A stretch of 64,000 nucleotides of DNA from positions 7,244,501 through 7,308,500 of the forward strand of contig NZ_CP020555.1 in the NCBI RefSeq assembly GCF_002080455.1, in the 5' to 3' direction. Origin of the DNA: Streptomyces sp. Sge12. GTDB taxonomy: Bacteria > Actinomycetota > Actinomycetes > Streptomycetales > Streptomycetaceae. Below, in pieces: positions 24,171 to 32,252 of this stretch. The notes beneath the pieces were generated by a model that was given only the letters and a program-made list of their open reading frames with translations, searched no databases and was not told the DNA's origin. Positions within the stretch are counted from its first letter, which is position 1, and each line of letters begins with the position of its first letter. The translations under genes and the position numbers were made by a program.

Positions 24171-25199
24171 ATGCCGCAGCTGACCGACCAGGGCGCGATC
24201 GACGAACACGAGCGGGAGCGGCCGGGGACCTGGATGACCCCGGCGGAGTACGGGGCCTCGCGGGCCGCCGTATGGAGCGCGGCCGTCGTCCTCGTCACCG
24301 ACGTCCGCGGCCGGATCCTCGTCCAGAGCGTCGACTACCGCGCCGACCGGCTGCTCCCCGGCGGGGCCGTGGACGCCGGGGAGGCGCCGTCCGCGGCGGC
24401 CGCGCGCGAGCTGCGCGAGGAACTCGGCGTCGACGGCCGCTACCCGCGCGGCCTCGCCGTGGACTGGATTCCCGCCGACACTCCCGGCTTCCCGCCCGAG
24501 ATGCGCTTCCCCGGCGAGATCCTGCACGTTTACGACGGCGGCACCTGGACTCCCGACCGGATCGAGGCCGTCCGCCTCCCGGCCCAGGAGATCACCGGCG
24601 TCCACTTCGCCGAACCGGCCGACCTGCCCGCCCTCATGGACCCGGGCGACGCCCGCCGCGCCCTGTCCGCCCTGCGCGCCCGCATCAACGGCTGCGGTGC
24701 CGCCCTGCTGGAGGACGGCCGCCCCACCGCCCCGACCGCCCTCGACCGGCTCGGTGTCCTGCGCACGCCGCGGATCCCGCAGCACGGGGCCTGGCACCCG
24801 GGACCGGTCCCGCAGGGGCTGCCCGTACGGGACCTGAGGTCCTGGATGTTCGCTCCCGACGGCCGGGTCCTGCTCCTCCTCTCGCGGGCCACCGGAGCCG
24901 CCCACCTCCCGCCCCCGGAGGGCGCCCCCACCGACGGCGCCGTCCCGCTCGGCTACCGCCGCGCCGAGCAGGGCGCCCACGCCCGCTCCGCCGCCCGCCT
25001 CACCGCCGCGCCGTCGGCCCCCGACCCGGAGTACGCCCGCCTGCTGGCCACCCCCGAACAGGTCCGCGAGCTGAGCGACTGGGGCCCGGCGGGCCACGAC
25101 GAACTCGCCGCGGTCCACGCGGCCCGCACCCGCCTCGGGCTTCCCGCCCCCACCCGCACCCCGCCCACGGAACTCCCCGAGGAGGGCGCCCTCCGCTGA
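24171..25199 (+). CDS. Nudix hydrolase with extended C-terminal half
   Basis: A 342-residue protein whose N-terminal domain has a perfect Nudix box, GAVDAGE followed seven residues later by RELREELGV, within a fold starting AAVVLVTDVRGRILVQ. Nudix enzymes hydrolyse nucleoside diphosphates linked to another group. The second half (from about residue 210) begins DLRSWMFAPDGRVLLLLSRA, echoing a Nudix beta-sheet opening, but has no Nudix box, so it looks like a degenerate duplicate. The ATG at 24171 has GGAG upstream and begins the recognisable protein; the alternative GTG at 24054 has a stronger Shine-Dalgarno but an Arg-rich low-complexity extension. Divergent from the VanW gene. Confidence 0.85.
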   Translation: MPQLTDQGAIDEHERERPGTWMTPAEYGASRAAVWSAAVVLVTDVRGRILVQSVDYRADRLLPGGAVDAGEAPSAAAARELREELGVDGRYPRGLAVDWIPADTPGFPPEMRFPGEILHVYDGGTWTPDRIEAVRLPAQEITGVHFAEPADLPALMDPGDARRALSALRARINGCGAALLEDGRPTAPTALDRLGVLRTPRIPQHGAWHPGPVPQGLPVRDLRSWMFAPDGRVLLLLSRATGAAHLPPPEGAPTDGAVPLGYRRAEQGAHARSAARLTAAPSAPDPEYARLLATPEQVRELSDWGPAGHDELAAVHAARTRLGLPAPTRTPPTELPEEGALR

Positions 25200-25296
25200 A
25201 CCGCCACACGTTCCTGGGGGCCCGCCCCCGCCCCGCGGCCACCGCCATGATCGGGAAATCCGGCGTCCGCGGTCCGCGGTCCCGCAGCATGGGCCC

Positions 25297-25800
25297 ATGA
25301 GCGACAGTGCGATCACCTACACCCTGTACATCCAGGCCGACCCCGACCGGGTCTGGCAGGCCCTCACCGAGCCCGCCCTCACCCGCCGGTACTGGGGCGT
25401 GAGCTTCGAGACCGACTGGGCGGTGGGCTCGCCGATGGACTGGGTCGAGCGGGGAGCCCGTACCAGCGACCCCGAACAGGTGGTCCTCGACTGCATCCCC
25501 GACCGTCTGCTCTCCTACACCTGGCACACCTTCACCCCGCAGTGGGCCGCCTCGGTCGGGATCGGCGAGGAGCTGAGGGCCGAACTGGCCGAGGAGCGCC
25601 GCACGAAGGTCACGTACGAGATCGAGCCCGTCGGCGACACCCTCGCCCGGCTGACCATCCTGCACGAGGGCTTCGAGCCCGGCGGCACCCTGATCGGCAT
25701 GTGCGGACGGGCCTGGCCGATGCTCGCGTCGAGCCTCAAGACCCTGCTGGAGACCGGGGCCCCGCTTCCCGAGGCGGAGCCCGGGCCGGGCGAGGACTGA
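25297..25800 (+). CDS. SRPBCC (AHSA1-like) domain protein
   Basis: A 167-residue protein of the SRPBCC/START-like superfamily, close to the AHSA1 branch. It starts with ITYTLYIQADPDRVWQALTEPALTRRYWG, has the central SYTWH strand, and ends with WPMLASSLKTLLETG, the long C-terminal helix that closes the hydrophobic ligand pocket. Such proteins bind small hydrophobic molecules; in actinobacteria many are paired with ArsR regulators, but none is adjacent here. The ATG at 25297 follows the Nudix gene by about 100 bp on the same strand. A 14-bp-stem hairpin ends the unit at 25810-25851. Confidence 0.88.
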   Translation: MSDSAITYTLYIQADPDRVWQALTEPALTRRYWGVSFETDWAVGSPMDWVERGARTSDPEQVVLDCIPDRLLSYTWHTFTPQWAASVGIGEELRAELAEERRTKVTYEIEPVGDTLARLTILHEGFEPGGTLIGMCGRAWPMLASSLKTLLETGAPLPEAEPGPGED

Positions 25801-25809
25801 CCCGGGGCG

Positions 25810-25851
25810 CGGAGAGCCGGGCCCCCCGCCCCCGGACGGCCCGGCTCTCCG
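25810..25851 (+). terminator. Hairpin terminator after SRPBCC gene
   Basis: CGGAGAGCCGGGCC (25810-25823) and GGCCCGGCTCTCCG (25838-25851) form a perfect 14-bp stem beginning 10 bp after the stop codon at 25800. Confidence 0.75.
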
Positions 25852-25935
25852 TGGTCCCCCTCCCGCCCGACCGCCGCGCCCCGCCCGCACCGCACCTGAG
25901 ATCATGTGTATAGACCACGAATCAGGAGCGCAGAC

Positions 25936-26670
25936 ATGACACTCGAGCACCACCGCGTCGTCATCAGCGCCGCCGGCCGCGACTTCGGGCGTACCCTCGC
26001 CCTGCGCTTCGCGAGCAGGGGCGCCGAGGTCCACCTCTCCGCCCGCACCGCCGAAGCCGCCGACCGCGTCCGCGCGGAGATCCTCGCCCAGGGGCACGAC
26101 GCCGACCGCGTCCACGCCTACGCCTGCGACCTCACCGATCCCGCCTCCGTACGGGAGTTCGCCGCCGCGGTCGCCGCCCGCACCGACCGCATCGACGTAC
26201 TGGTCAACAACGGCTCCCGCTACCAGCACGGCACCGACCTGCTGTCCGCCTCCGACGAGGACGTCAGCGACACCCTCGCCTCCGGCGCCACCGGCACCGT
26301 CCTGGCCACCAAGGCCTTCCTCCCGCTGCTCCTGAAGTCGGCCGGCCCGGACATCGTCACCATGGTCTCCGGCTGCGGGGAGACCGGCCACCACCGCTCC
26401 GACGCGCACGCGGCCTTCTACGCCGCCAAGAGCGCCCAGGCCGGATTCACCGAGATCCTCTCGCGCCGGCTCCGCGACCAGGGCGTTCGCGTCATCTCCC
26501 TCTACCCGCCGGACTTCGACAACCACGACCCGCTGTCGGAGTCCTGGGAGGGCGCCCCGCGCACCGCGAAGGACCCGCTCACCGCCCAGTCACTGGTGGA
26601 CTGCATCTTCTTCGCGATCGGCCAGCCGCGCGACTGCTTCATCAAGTCCTTCCACTTCGAGCAGGTCTGA
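25936..26670 (+). CDS. SDR-family oxidoreductase
   Basis: A 244-residue short-chain dehydrogenase/reductase. The cofactor loop is atypical (SAAGRDFGRTLA instead of TGxxxGIG), but LVNNGSRY, the serine in TMVSGCGE, and the FYAAKSAQAGF Tyr-x-x-x-Lys motif are present, as is the usual VRVISLYPPDFDN segment. The ATG at 25936 has AGGAG seven bases upstream and begins MTLEHHRVVISAAG. The GNAT gene follows after five bases, so the two are co-transcribed and probably work on the same compound. The altered glycine motif hints at an unusual cofactor preference. Confidence 0.85.
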   Translation: MTLEHHRVVISAAGRDFGRTLALRFASRGAEVHLSARTAEAADRVRAEILAQGHDADRVHAYACDLTDPASVREFAAAVAARTDRIDVLVNNGSRYQHGTDLLSASDEDVSDTLASGATGTVLATKAFLPLLLKSAGPDIVTMVSGCGETGHHRSDAHAAFYAAKSAQAGFTEILSRRLRDQGVRVISLYPPDFDNHDPLSESWEGAPRTAKDPLTAQSLVDCIFFAIGQPRDCFIKSFHFEQV

Positions 26671-26675
26671 CGGCC

Positions 26676-27323
26676 GTGGGACAGACGCTGACGGACATCC
26701 TCGACGCCGCGGCCGCGGGCCGCTTCCCGCCGCCCGACGGCACCACCACCGTGGTCCCGCAGGAACACCGGCGGGACGCGGGCGTCATCGCCTTCACCGC
26801 GCACTCCGTGGTGTTCACCGACGAGGACCCGGACTGGGTGCACGCCACCCTCGCCGCCCTCGACTGCGACGCGCTCGCCGCCACGATGAACCCCCGGTTC
26901 CTGGCCGCGCTGCTCGACCGCACGGGACGCGGCACCGACACGATCGACCTGCTCACCGTCGCCGGCCCGCTGCCCGGCGAGCCCGCGCTGGAGCTCGTGG
27001 AGACGACCGACCCCGAACACCCCCGGGTACGCCGAGCCCTGCGCCGCCGACACGACATACGGGTCTGGTCGGCGGACGGGGGAGTACTCGTCCTCGGCCG
27101 CGGCGTCGCGGACCGCTGGGAGGCGGCGATCGAGGTCGACGAGGGGGGCCGCCACCGCGGACTCGGCCGGGAACTGGCCCGGGCGGCCCGCCACCTCGTC
27201 CCCGACGGGCAGCCGGTCTGGTCCCAGCAGGCCACCGGCAACGCACGCAGCATCCGCGCCTTCCAGGCCGCGGGCTACCGGCCGGTCGGTGCGGAGGCCC
27301 TGATGCTGGATCCGGCCCACTGA
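26676..27323 (+). CDS. GNAT-family N-acetyltransferase
   Basis: A 215-residue acetyl-CoA-dependent acyltransferase. The C-terminal half carries the GNAT motif A (AAIEVDEGGRHRGLGRELARAA, with R-x-x-G-x-G/A as RHRGLG), motif B (NARSIRAFQAAGYRPVG) and a preceding helix-strand pattern. The N-terminal 100 residues are a family-specific extension. The GTG start at 26676 lies five bases after the SDR stop codon, implying an operon with it. The substrate is unknown; the pairing suggests sequential modification of a small molecule. Confidence 0.85.
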   Translation: MGQTLTDILDAAAAGRFPPPDGTTTVVPQEHRRDAGVIAFTAHSVVFTDEDPDWVHATLAALDCDALAATMNPRFLAALLDRTGRGTDTIDLLTVAGPLPGEPALELVETTDPEHPRVRRALRRRHDIRVWSADGGVLVLGRGVADRWEAAIEVDEGGRHRGLGRELARAARHLVPDGQPVWSQQATGNARSIRAFQAAGYRPVGAEALMLDPAH

Positions 27324-27393
27324 GCACGCCCTGACGGCACCTGACGGCACCCTGATCACCGGCCGCGAATCGAGGTCGTGTGGAATGGGTGCC

Positions 27394-27519
27394 ATGGCGA
27401 GAGGTAAGAACCAGCAGCGACCCGCCACGGGCATACCGACGCGGGTACCGGTCGGGCAGGTCGTGCGCGCCCGCGTCCGCGCGGGCGCGGGCGTCGTGCG
27501 CGAGGGGGCGGCCCGATGA
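27394..27519 (+). CDS. 41-residue basic peptide, translationally coupled
   Basis: A short open frame starting at ATG 27394 (MARGKNQQRPATGIPTRVPV) and ending at a TGA that overlaps the next start as ATGA at 27516-27519. The product is strongly basic, with no hydrophobic segment. The exact overlap with a well-formed downstream gene, plus Arg/Lys-rich N-terminus, makes translation plausible; the ribosome-binding site is weak (GGAATGGG). It may be a leader that couples translation, or a small nucleic-acid-binding protein. No family recognised. Confidence 0.5.
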   Translation: MARGKNQQRPATGIPTRVPVGQVVRARVRAGAGVVREGAAR

Positions 27520-27992
27520 ACCGCCCCGACGACGACACGCCCCCCGAGCACTGGCGCTACGCCCGCCACCTGGAGGCGCTCGCCTCGGCGCCGGACCACG
27601 GCGCCGACGCCGAGGCGGAGGTGGTCGCCACCGTGCTGCGCGATCCCGACCGGGTGATGGCCGAGAGCGCGGTGGTCACCCACCTCGACCGGCGCGCGGC
27701 ACAGCTGCTCGCCGACGGGGAGTTCCGCACCTGGGCCGGGGACATGGCCGCCGCCCTCGCCGGACGGCCCTTCCCCGAGCGCCGACTGCGGGAGTGGAGC
27801 CTGCTCAAGGCCGTCACCCGCGGCGAACCCTGGTCCGCCGAGGAGCTCACCGCCGCCTCCGACTGGTGCCAGCGCACCGCCGCCCGGCTGCTGACCTCGT
27901 ACGAGGCACTGAGCCTGCTCGCCACGGCCGCCCGTACCCGCCGCGTCCGCAACGCGGCGGCCGAGCGCCTGCGCCGCCGTACCACGGTCTGA
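27516..27992 (+). CDS. Hypothetical all-helical protein
   Basis: A 158-residue, apparently all-alpha protein with no signal or membrane segment (HWRYARHLEALASAPDHGAD, VTHLDRRAAQLLADGEFRTW, SDWCQRTAARLLTSYEALSLL). The periodic helices resemble short HEAT-like repeats, and the tail is Arg-rich (RRVRNAAAERLRRRTTV). The ATG at 27516 overlaps the stop codon of the 41-residue frame as ATGA. I cannot assign a function; the layout fits a small adaptor or nucleic-acid-associated protein. Confidence 0.7.
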   Translation: MNRPDDDTPPEHWRYARHLEALASAPDHGADAEAEVVATVLRDPDRVMAESAVVTHLDRRAAQLLADGEFRTWAGDMAAALAGRPFPERRLREWSLLKAVTRGEPWSAEELTAASDWCQRTAARLLTSYEALSLLATAARTRRVRNAAAERLRRRTTV

Positions 27993-28187
27993 CCACCACC
28001 GCGGAACCCGTCAGGACTGCCCCCCGCCGGAGCCCGCCCCGACCGCATCCAGCGGCCGCGGCACCGCCGGTGGGCGTCCCGCTGCCGCGCCCCTCTGCAT
28101 CCGAAGACACCAGACAGCCGACGGACTGCAACACCGCATAAAGGAAAGGGAGTTGTGTTGCGGGGCCGATGATTTCGGCGCTTCCCG

Positions 28188-28207
28188 TCCGTAAGGCCGC
28201 TTACGGA
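28188..28207. promoter_or_regulatory. Inverted repeat just before the HhH gene
   Basis: TCCGTAAG (28188-28195) and CTTACGGA (28200-28207) are perfect 8-bp arms around GCCG. The repeat ends 15 bp before the GTG start at 28223, where it could act as an operator or as an RNA hairpin near the ribosome-binding site. It is not an SOS box. Confidence 0.5.
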
Positions 28208-28222
28208 TGGCATCGTTGGCCC

Positions 28223-29005
28223 GTGACTTCCCCCAGCCCCGCCCGGCAGCTCGCCGACCACGTCCGCAGGGTGCTCGGCGACGGCCCGTTCCGCCTCCCC
28301 GGCGGCTGGTTCCACATGGGCGCCGTCATCTGCGACGCGAGCTTCCAGGCACGCACCCGGTACGTGTCGACCCTCCGGCCGCGCCTGCTGCGGCTCCAGG
28401 AGGAATGGCCCGATGCCGTGACGGTCCGCGGCTTCCGGGACCGACTCGCCACCCACGACCTCGCCGTCGCAATGGACTTCCGCAGCCCGGGCAAGGTCGC
28501 CAAGGCCCACGACATCACCGACCTGCTGGTCGCGGAGGGGGTCGACACGCGGGAGGACCTCCACGCCTGGATCGCCCGCCCGGCCGGGCGGACCGCCCTG
28601 CGCGCGGTGAAGGGCGTGGGGCCGAAGAGCGTGGACTACATGGGGAACCTGGTCGGCCGGTCCCAGGTCGCCGTGGACGTGCACCTCCGTGCTTTCGCCG
28701 CGGACGCCGGTGTCCCGCAGCTCGGCTACGGTCAACTGCGCGCCGCGTACGAGGAGGCGGCCGCACTCCTCGGCCACGAGCCGGGCGCCCTGGAACACGC
28801 CGTCTGGCGCGCCGGCGCGGGTTTCGACGCCGCCTGGGCCATCTCTTTCGGATCTTGCTCAGTTGAGGTCAGCCGTGGACGCGAGGAAGGATTCGACCGC
28901 GAGGTTGAAGGGTGCCGTGCTCTCGAGGTTGACCATGTGGGCCGCCGAGGCGAACCGTTGGTGCCCGGTACCGGGAACGGCTCGGGCGATGGCCTGAGCG
29001 TTTGA
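28223..29005 (+). CDS. HhH-GPD-like DNA glycosylase/endonuclease III-type protein, altered C-terminus
   Basis: A 260-residue reading frame whose first about 200 residues look like a helix-hairpin-helix DNA glycosylase relative. TALRAVKGVGPKSVDYMGNL is the hairpin (L-x-G-V-G-x-K-x-A/V), followed by VAVDVHLRAFAADAG, where HhH-GPD enzymes have the catalytic aspartate (V-D-V/T-H). The endonuclease III iron-sulphur cysteines are missing. The GTG start is chosen because the preceding residues are low-quality and lie on the inverted repeat. After about AAWAISFGSC the frame continues across the antisense of a hydrolase remnant (28859-29110), so the last 50 residues are probably not native: a recombination or deletion junction lies near 28850. 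Confidence 0.7.
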   Translation: MTSPSPARQLADHVRRVLGDGPFRLPGGWFHMGAVICDASFQARTRYVSTLRPRLLRLQEEWPDAVTVRGFRDRLATHDLAVAMDFRSPGKVAKAHDITDLLVAEGVDTREDLHAWIARPAGRTALRAVKGVGPKSVDYMGNLVGRSQVAVDVHLRAFAADAGVPQLGYGQLRAAYEEAAALLGHEPGALEHAVWRAGAGFDAAWAISFGSCSVEVSRGREEGFDREVEGCRALEVDHVGRRGEPLVPGTGNGSGDGLSV

Positions 29006-29110
29006 CGAAATGTCACTGCTGTCGAGTTCTCCGTCGAGAACCAGGGTGGGCACGCCGATGGAGGCCAGCCGGTCCGCCGCACCGACTTCTCTCGGCATCC
29101 CCGACCCCAA
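28859..29110 (-). pseudogene. Alpha/beta-hydrolase C-terminal remnant
   Basis: On the minus strand the frame reads DRLASIGVPTLVLDGELDSS then RAVPGTGHQRFASAAHMVNL and NLAVESFLAS. That is the textbook C-terminal part of an alpha/beta hydrolase: the strand with the acidic residue (GELDSS) and the catalytic histidine region (SAAHMVNLE). The nucleophile elbow and the whole N-terminal two thirds are absent; upstream of about 29080 the sequence is no longer hydrolase-like. It is therefore a truncated gene, overlapped by the extended C-terminus of the HhH gene, and marks a deletion junction. Confidence 0.7.
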
Positions 29111-29204
29111 CCCGCGGGCGTGCCGCGCCGGGGGCCCGGTGGGCGGGGGTGGTGTGACGGAAATTGCGTGTCGGCACGGGTGTTCGGGGACATAGCCTCG
29201 GGGC

Positions 29205-30107
29205 GTGCTCCAACTCGTCCTTGCCGTGTCCGTGGTCGTCGTGGCCGTCGTCGTCTACGGGAGCCTCGGCCTCCGGTGGTGGTGGCGGGCGCGGCTGCGG
29301 CGCAGGATCCTCGCGCTGGTCGCCGGGCTGGACCTGGAGCCGTACCACGCAGCCGCGTTGGAGTACGAGGAGACCCCGGCCGCGGCCGCCGAGCTGATGC
29401 TCGACGGGTACCTCGACATCGACGGGGAAGGCGTCGCGCTGCTGACCGAGGCCGGTCGTGACCCCGGTCGGGCCCCCGTCGAAGCCATCCCCGCCGCCCT
29501 GTTGGAGGCCTTGCGCCGACACGATCCGGAGCCGGTGTCGATCGGGTGGATCGACCGGCGCGACGAGGAGTACCAGAGCCGGTGCCTCGCGTACCGCGAG
29601 GAACGGGACGCCCTGCTGCCGGGGATACCGCGCATGCCGGCCTGGGACGGACGCCAGCCGTGGGCCTGTTGCAGCTGTCTGGGTTTCGTTCTGCTGGGGT
29701 TCTTCTGGCTTCTGGTGGCCGAGATGCTGGTGATCGCACCCCCGCACGGCCTCCGGGAATGGGCCGCCGCCGTCGTGGCCGCGGCCGGCCTGGCGGCACT
29801 GGCGTTCCGCCCGGCCGCCGGCCGGGCGGTCCGGGCACGCACGGAGTGCGGGGACGCGTTCCGGGACCGGCTCCGCGCCACGACGCATCCGGCCATGGAG
29901 GCGCTGGACGAACAGCAGCGGCAGCACGTCCGGACGAGCGCCGACGACCACGGCCGGTGGCGCGGCCTCGACCGGTTCGTCCCCGACGAGGACGAGGACG
30001 ACGACGCGTACGAGGACGACGAGGACGACGAGGACGAGTGGTGGGGGTGGGTGGACGCCTACCACTACCGGGCCGCCGACCACGAGGACGACCCGGACAC
30101 CGCCTAG
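29205..30107 (+). CDS. Membrane protein with acidic C-terminal tail
   Basis: A 300-residue protein with an N-terminal membrane helix (residues about 2-23), two more about 155-200 (CCSCLGFVLLGFFWLLVAEM and the Ala-rich helix after it), and a very acidic Asp/Glu tail (about residues 262-282, DEDEDDDAYEDDEDDEDEWW). Between the first helices lies a cytosolic helical region with LEYEETPAAAAELMLDGYLD, which resembles the winged-helix-like insert of actinobacterial TIGR04222-type membrane proteins; this similarity is by eye only. GTG 29205 is the best start because hydrophobic sequence begins at once. It converges on the helicase gene. Function unknown. Confidence 0.75.
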   Translation: MLQLVLAVSVVVVAVVVYGSLGLRWWWRARLRRRILALVAGLDLEPYHAAALEYEETPAAAAELMLDGYLDIDGEGVALLTEAGRDPGRAPVEAIPAALLEALRRHDPEPVSIGWIDRRDEEYQSRCLAYREERDALLPGIPRMPAWDGRQPWACCSCLGFVLLGFFWLLVAEMLVIAPPHGLREWAAAVVAAAGLAALAFRPAAGRAVRARTECGDAFRDRLRATTHPAMEALDEQQRQHVRTSADDHGRWRGLDRFVPDEDEDDDAYEDDEDDEDEWWGWVDAYHYRAADHEDDPDTA

Positions 30108-30112
30108 GCGGT

Positions 30113-31591
30113 CTAGACGCCCCGGCGGACCCGGGCTGCGCGGCGGGCCTCGGCCTGCTGGCGGGCCTCGATCGTCTTGCGGGACTCCTTGCCCCGGCCC
30201 GGGCGGGTGCCCATGCCGCGGAACGCGAGGTCCGATCCCGAGGGCTTGCCCTTGGCGTCGGTCGGCGCGGAGCCCGCCAGCGGCACCCCGGAGGGCGCCT
30301 TCGCGCCGGTGATACGGCTGAGCGCCGCCTCGCCGGACCGCACCTGGGTGATCGTCGGCCGGATCCGGGCGTCGGAGAGCAGGCGGACCATGTCCCGGCG
30401 CTGGTTCGGGGTGACGAGGGTGACGACCCGGCCGGACTCCCCGGCCCGTGCGGTACGGCCGCCGCGGTGCAGGTAGTCCTTGTGGTCGGCGGGCGGGTCG
30501 ACGTTGACCACGAGGTCGAGGTCGTCGATGTGGATGCCGCGCGCCGCGACGTTCGTCGCGACCAGGACGGTCACCGCCCCGCTCTTGAACTGGGCCAGGG
30601 TCCGGGTGCGCTGCGGCTGCGACTTTCCGCTGTGCAGCCCCTCCGCCCGTACGCCCATCGCCCGCAGGTGCTTCACGAACTGGTCGACCCCGTGCTTGGT
30701 GTCGAGGAACATCAGCACCCGGTTGTCCCGGGCCGCGATCTCGGTCGCCGCCGAGATCTTGTCGGCCGCGTGGATGTGCAGCACGTGGTGGTCCATCGTG
30801 GCCACCGCGCCCGCCTGCGGGTCGACGGAGTGCGAGACCGGGTCCTTCAGGTACTTGCGCACGAGCTGGTCCACGTTGCGGTCCAGGGTCGCCGAGAACA
30901 GCATCCGCTGGCCCGCGTGGTGCACCTGGTCCAGGAGCTCGGTGACCTGCGGCATGAAGCCCATGTCGCACATCTGGTCGGCCTCGTCGAGCACGGTGAT
31001 CCGCACCCGCTCCAGGTGCACGTCCCGGCGTCCGACCAGGTCGCTGAGCCGCCCGGGGGTGGCCACCACGACCTCGGCGCCGGTGCGCAGGGAGCTCACC
31101 TGGCGGCCGATGGACAGCCCGCCCACCACGGTGGCCATCCGCAGCTTCAGAGCCGCGGCGTACGGCTCCAGGGCCTCGGTCACCTGCTGTGCCAGCTCGC
31201 GCGTCGGTACGAGGACCAGTGCCAGCGGGCGCTTCGGGTCCGCCTGCTGCCCTGCCGTGCGGGCCAGCAGTGCCAGCCCGAAGGCGAGGGTCTTGCCGGA
31301 GCCGGTCCGCCCGCGGCCGAGGACGTCCCGGCCGGCCAGCGCGTTCGGCAGCGTCGCCGCCTGGATCGGGAACGGCTCCGTCACGCCCAGCGAGGCCATG
31401 GTCTGCGCCAGCTCAAGGGGCAGGTCGAGCTCGGCGAAGGACGCCACCGGCGCCAGCGCCGGCTCCTTCGGCGCGTGCATCGTGAACTCACCCTGCGGGC
31501 CGAGGGTCCGGGTGGCCTTGGCGGGGGTACGCGTACCGCCCTTGGCACCGCCCTTCACACCGAAGCGCCCATGAGCTGACGGGTTCCTCAT
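30113..31591 (-). CDS. DEAD-box RNA helicase
   Basis: A 492-residue ATP-dependent RNA helicase. The motifs are in order: Q-motif (FPIQAATLPNAL), I GRGRTGSGKT, Ia PTREL, Ib TPGR, II DEAD, III SAT, IV region VLMFLDTKHG, V VATNVAARGIHI and VI HRGGRTARAG. A basic Gly/Arg/Lys-rich C-terminal tail of about 70 residues should bind RNA. Such enzymes help ribosome assembly and RNA turnover, particularly in the cold; a cold-shock protein gene lies 1.2 kb away. The ATG at 31589-31591 has AAAGG upstream; an internal ATG at codon 38 is a less likely start. Confidence 0.95.
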   Translation of the reverse strand: MRNPSAHGRFGVKGGAKGGTRTPAKATRTLGPQGEFTMHAPKEPALAPVASFAELDLPLELAQTMASLGVTEPFPIQAATLPNALAGRDVLGRGRTGSGKTLAFGLALLARTAGQQADPKRPLALVLVPTRELAQQVTEALEPYAAALKLRMATVVGGLSIGRQVSSLRTGAEVVVATPGRLSDLVGRRDVHLERVRITVLDEADQMCDMGFMPQVTELLDQVHHAGQRMLFSATLDRNVDQLVRKYLKDPVSHSVDPQAGAVATMDHHVLHIHAADKISAATEIAARDNRVLMFLDTKHGVDQFVKHLRAMGVRAEGLHSGKSQPQRTRTLAQFKSGAVTVLVATNVAARGIHIDDLDLVVNVDPPADHKDYLHRGGRTARAGESGRVVTLVTPNQRRDMVRLLSDARIRPTITQVRSGEAALSRITGAKAPSGVPLAGSAPTDAKGKPSGSDLAFRGMGTRPGRGKESRKTIEARQQAEARRAARVRRGV

Positions 31592-31651
31592 GCAGAACCT
31601 TTCGAAGCAGAAACAAAGAAGATGGTCAACCGCCCATGGTACCAGCGGGGG

Positions 31652-32146
31652 CTAACCCTCCCCGGCGGTCAGTTCCCCGGACCGCACCAGCGCGCAGTGG
31701 GCGCGGATCTCGACCGCCGCGCGGCCGAACCAGTCGGCGATCACGGCGATCTCGTCGGGGGTGTAGTCGGCGAAGAGGGTGGCCAGCCGGTCGTACATGG
31801 GCTGGTACACGGCGATCACCCGTGCGGCGGCCGCGGGGTCGGCCACCACCCGGACCCGGCGCCGGTCGGCGGGGTCGGGGACGCGGCGCGCGTACCCGGC
31901 GCGTTCGAGGCGGTTGAGGACGCCGGTGACGGCTCCGGTGGTGAGGTCCAGCAGGCCGGCGAGGTCGCCGGCGGCGAGCGGGGTCTCCCCGGCGCCCAGG
32001 ATGTGGCCCAGGCAGGTCAGGTCGGTGACGTTGAGCCCGAGCAGTTGCGCCACCTCCTGCTGGCCGACGATGCCCAGGGCGACGTACTCGTCCATGCGGG
32101 AAATGGCCTCACCGGCCGTGGCCGGGGGGCGGGTCTTGCCCTGCAC
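31652..32146 (-). CDS. MarR-family transcriptional regulator
   Basis: A 164-residue winged-helix regulator. The HTH lies at about residues 55-90 (GDLAGLLDLTTGAVTGVLNRLE then RVPDPADRRRVRVV, the wing). It is flanked by dimerisation helices, as in MarR proteins that respond to phenolic or oxidative ligands. The GTG at 32146 has AAGGAG at 7-8 bases. The gene is divergent from the HGxxPAAW-type gene at 32253, with a CTAAG-TTA-CTTAG repeat between them, suggesting autoregulation and control of that neighbour. Confidence 0.92.
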   Translation of the reverse strand: MQGKTRPPATAGEAISRMDEYVALGIVGQQEVAQLLGLNVTDLTCLGHILGAGETPLAAGDLAGLLDLTTGAVTGVLNRLERAGYARRVPDPADRRRVRVVADPAAAARVIAVYQPMYDRLATLFADYTPDEIAVIADWFGRAAVEIRAHCALVRSGELTAGEG

Positions 32147-32164
32147 CCAGATACTCCTTAGGAT

Positions 32165-32177
32165 CTAAGTTACTTAG
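32165..32177. promoter_or_regulatory. Probable MarR operator
   Basis: CTAAG-TTA-CTTAG is an inverted repeat in the only AT-rich part of the MarR/HGxxPAAW divergent region, 18 bp before the MarR start codon. Size and AT-richness match known MarR sites. Confidence 0.55.
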
Positions 32178-32252
32178 TCAGTGAGATGCTTACCTTGCGA
32201 AATAAGCGTCCCGCCTCCGAGCCTACTGCCGTAGGTCCGACCAGGGAGAACC

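Noticed and set aside
20964..25316. Very long open frame on the minus strand spanning four genes
   Set aside because: GC-rich DNA produces long frames without stops; only the last 405 codons are real. The rest is antisense or shifted with low-complexity Arg/Gly runs.
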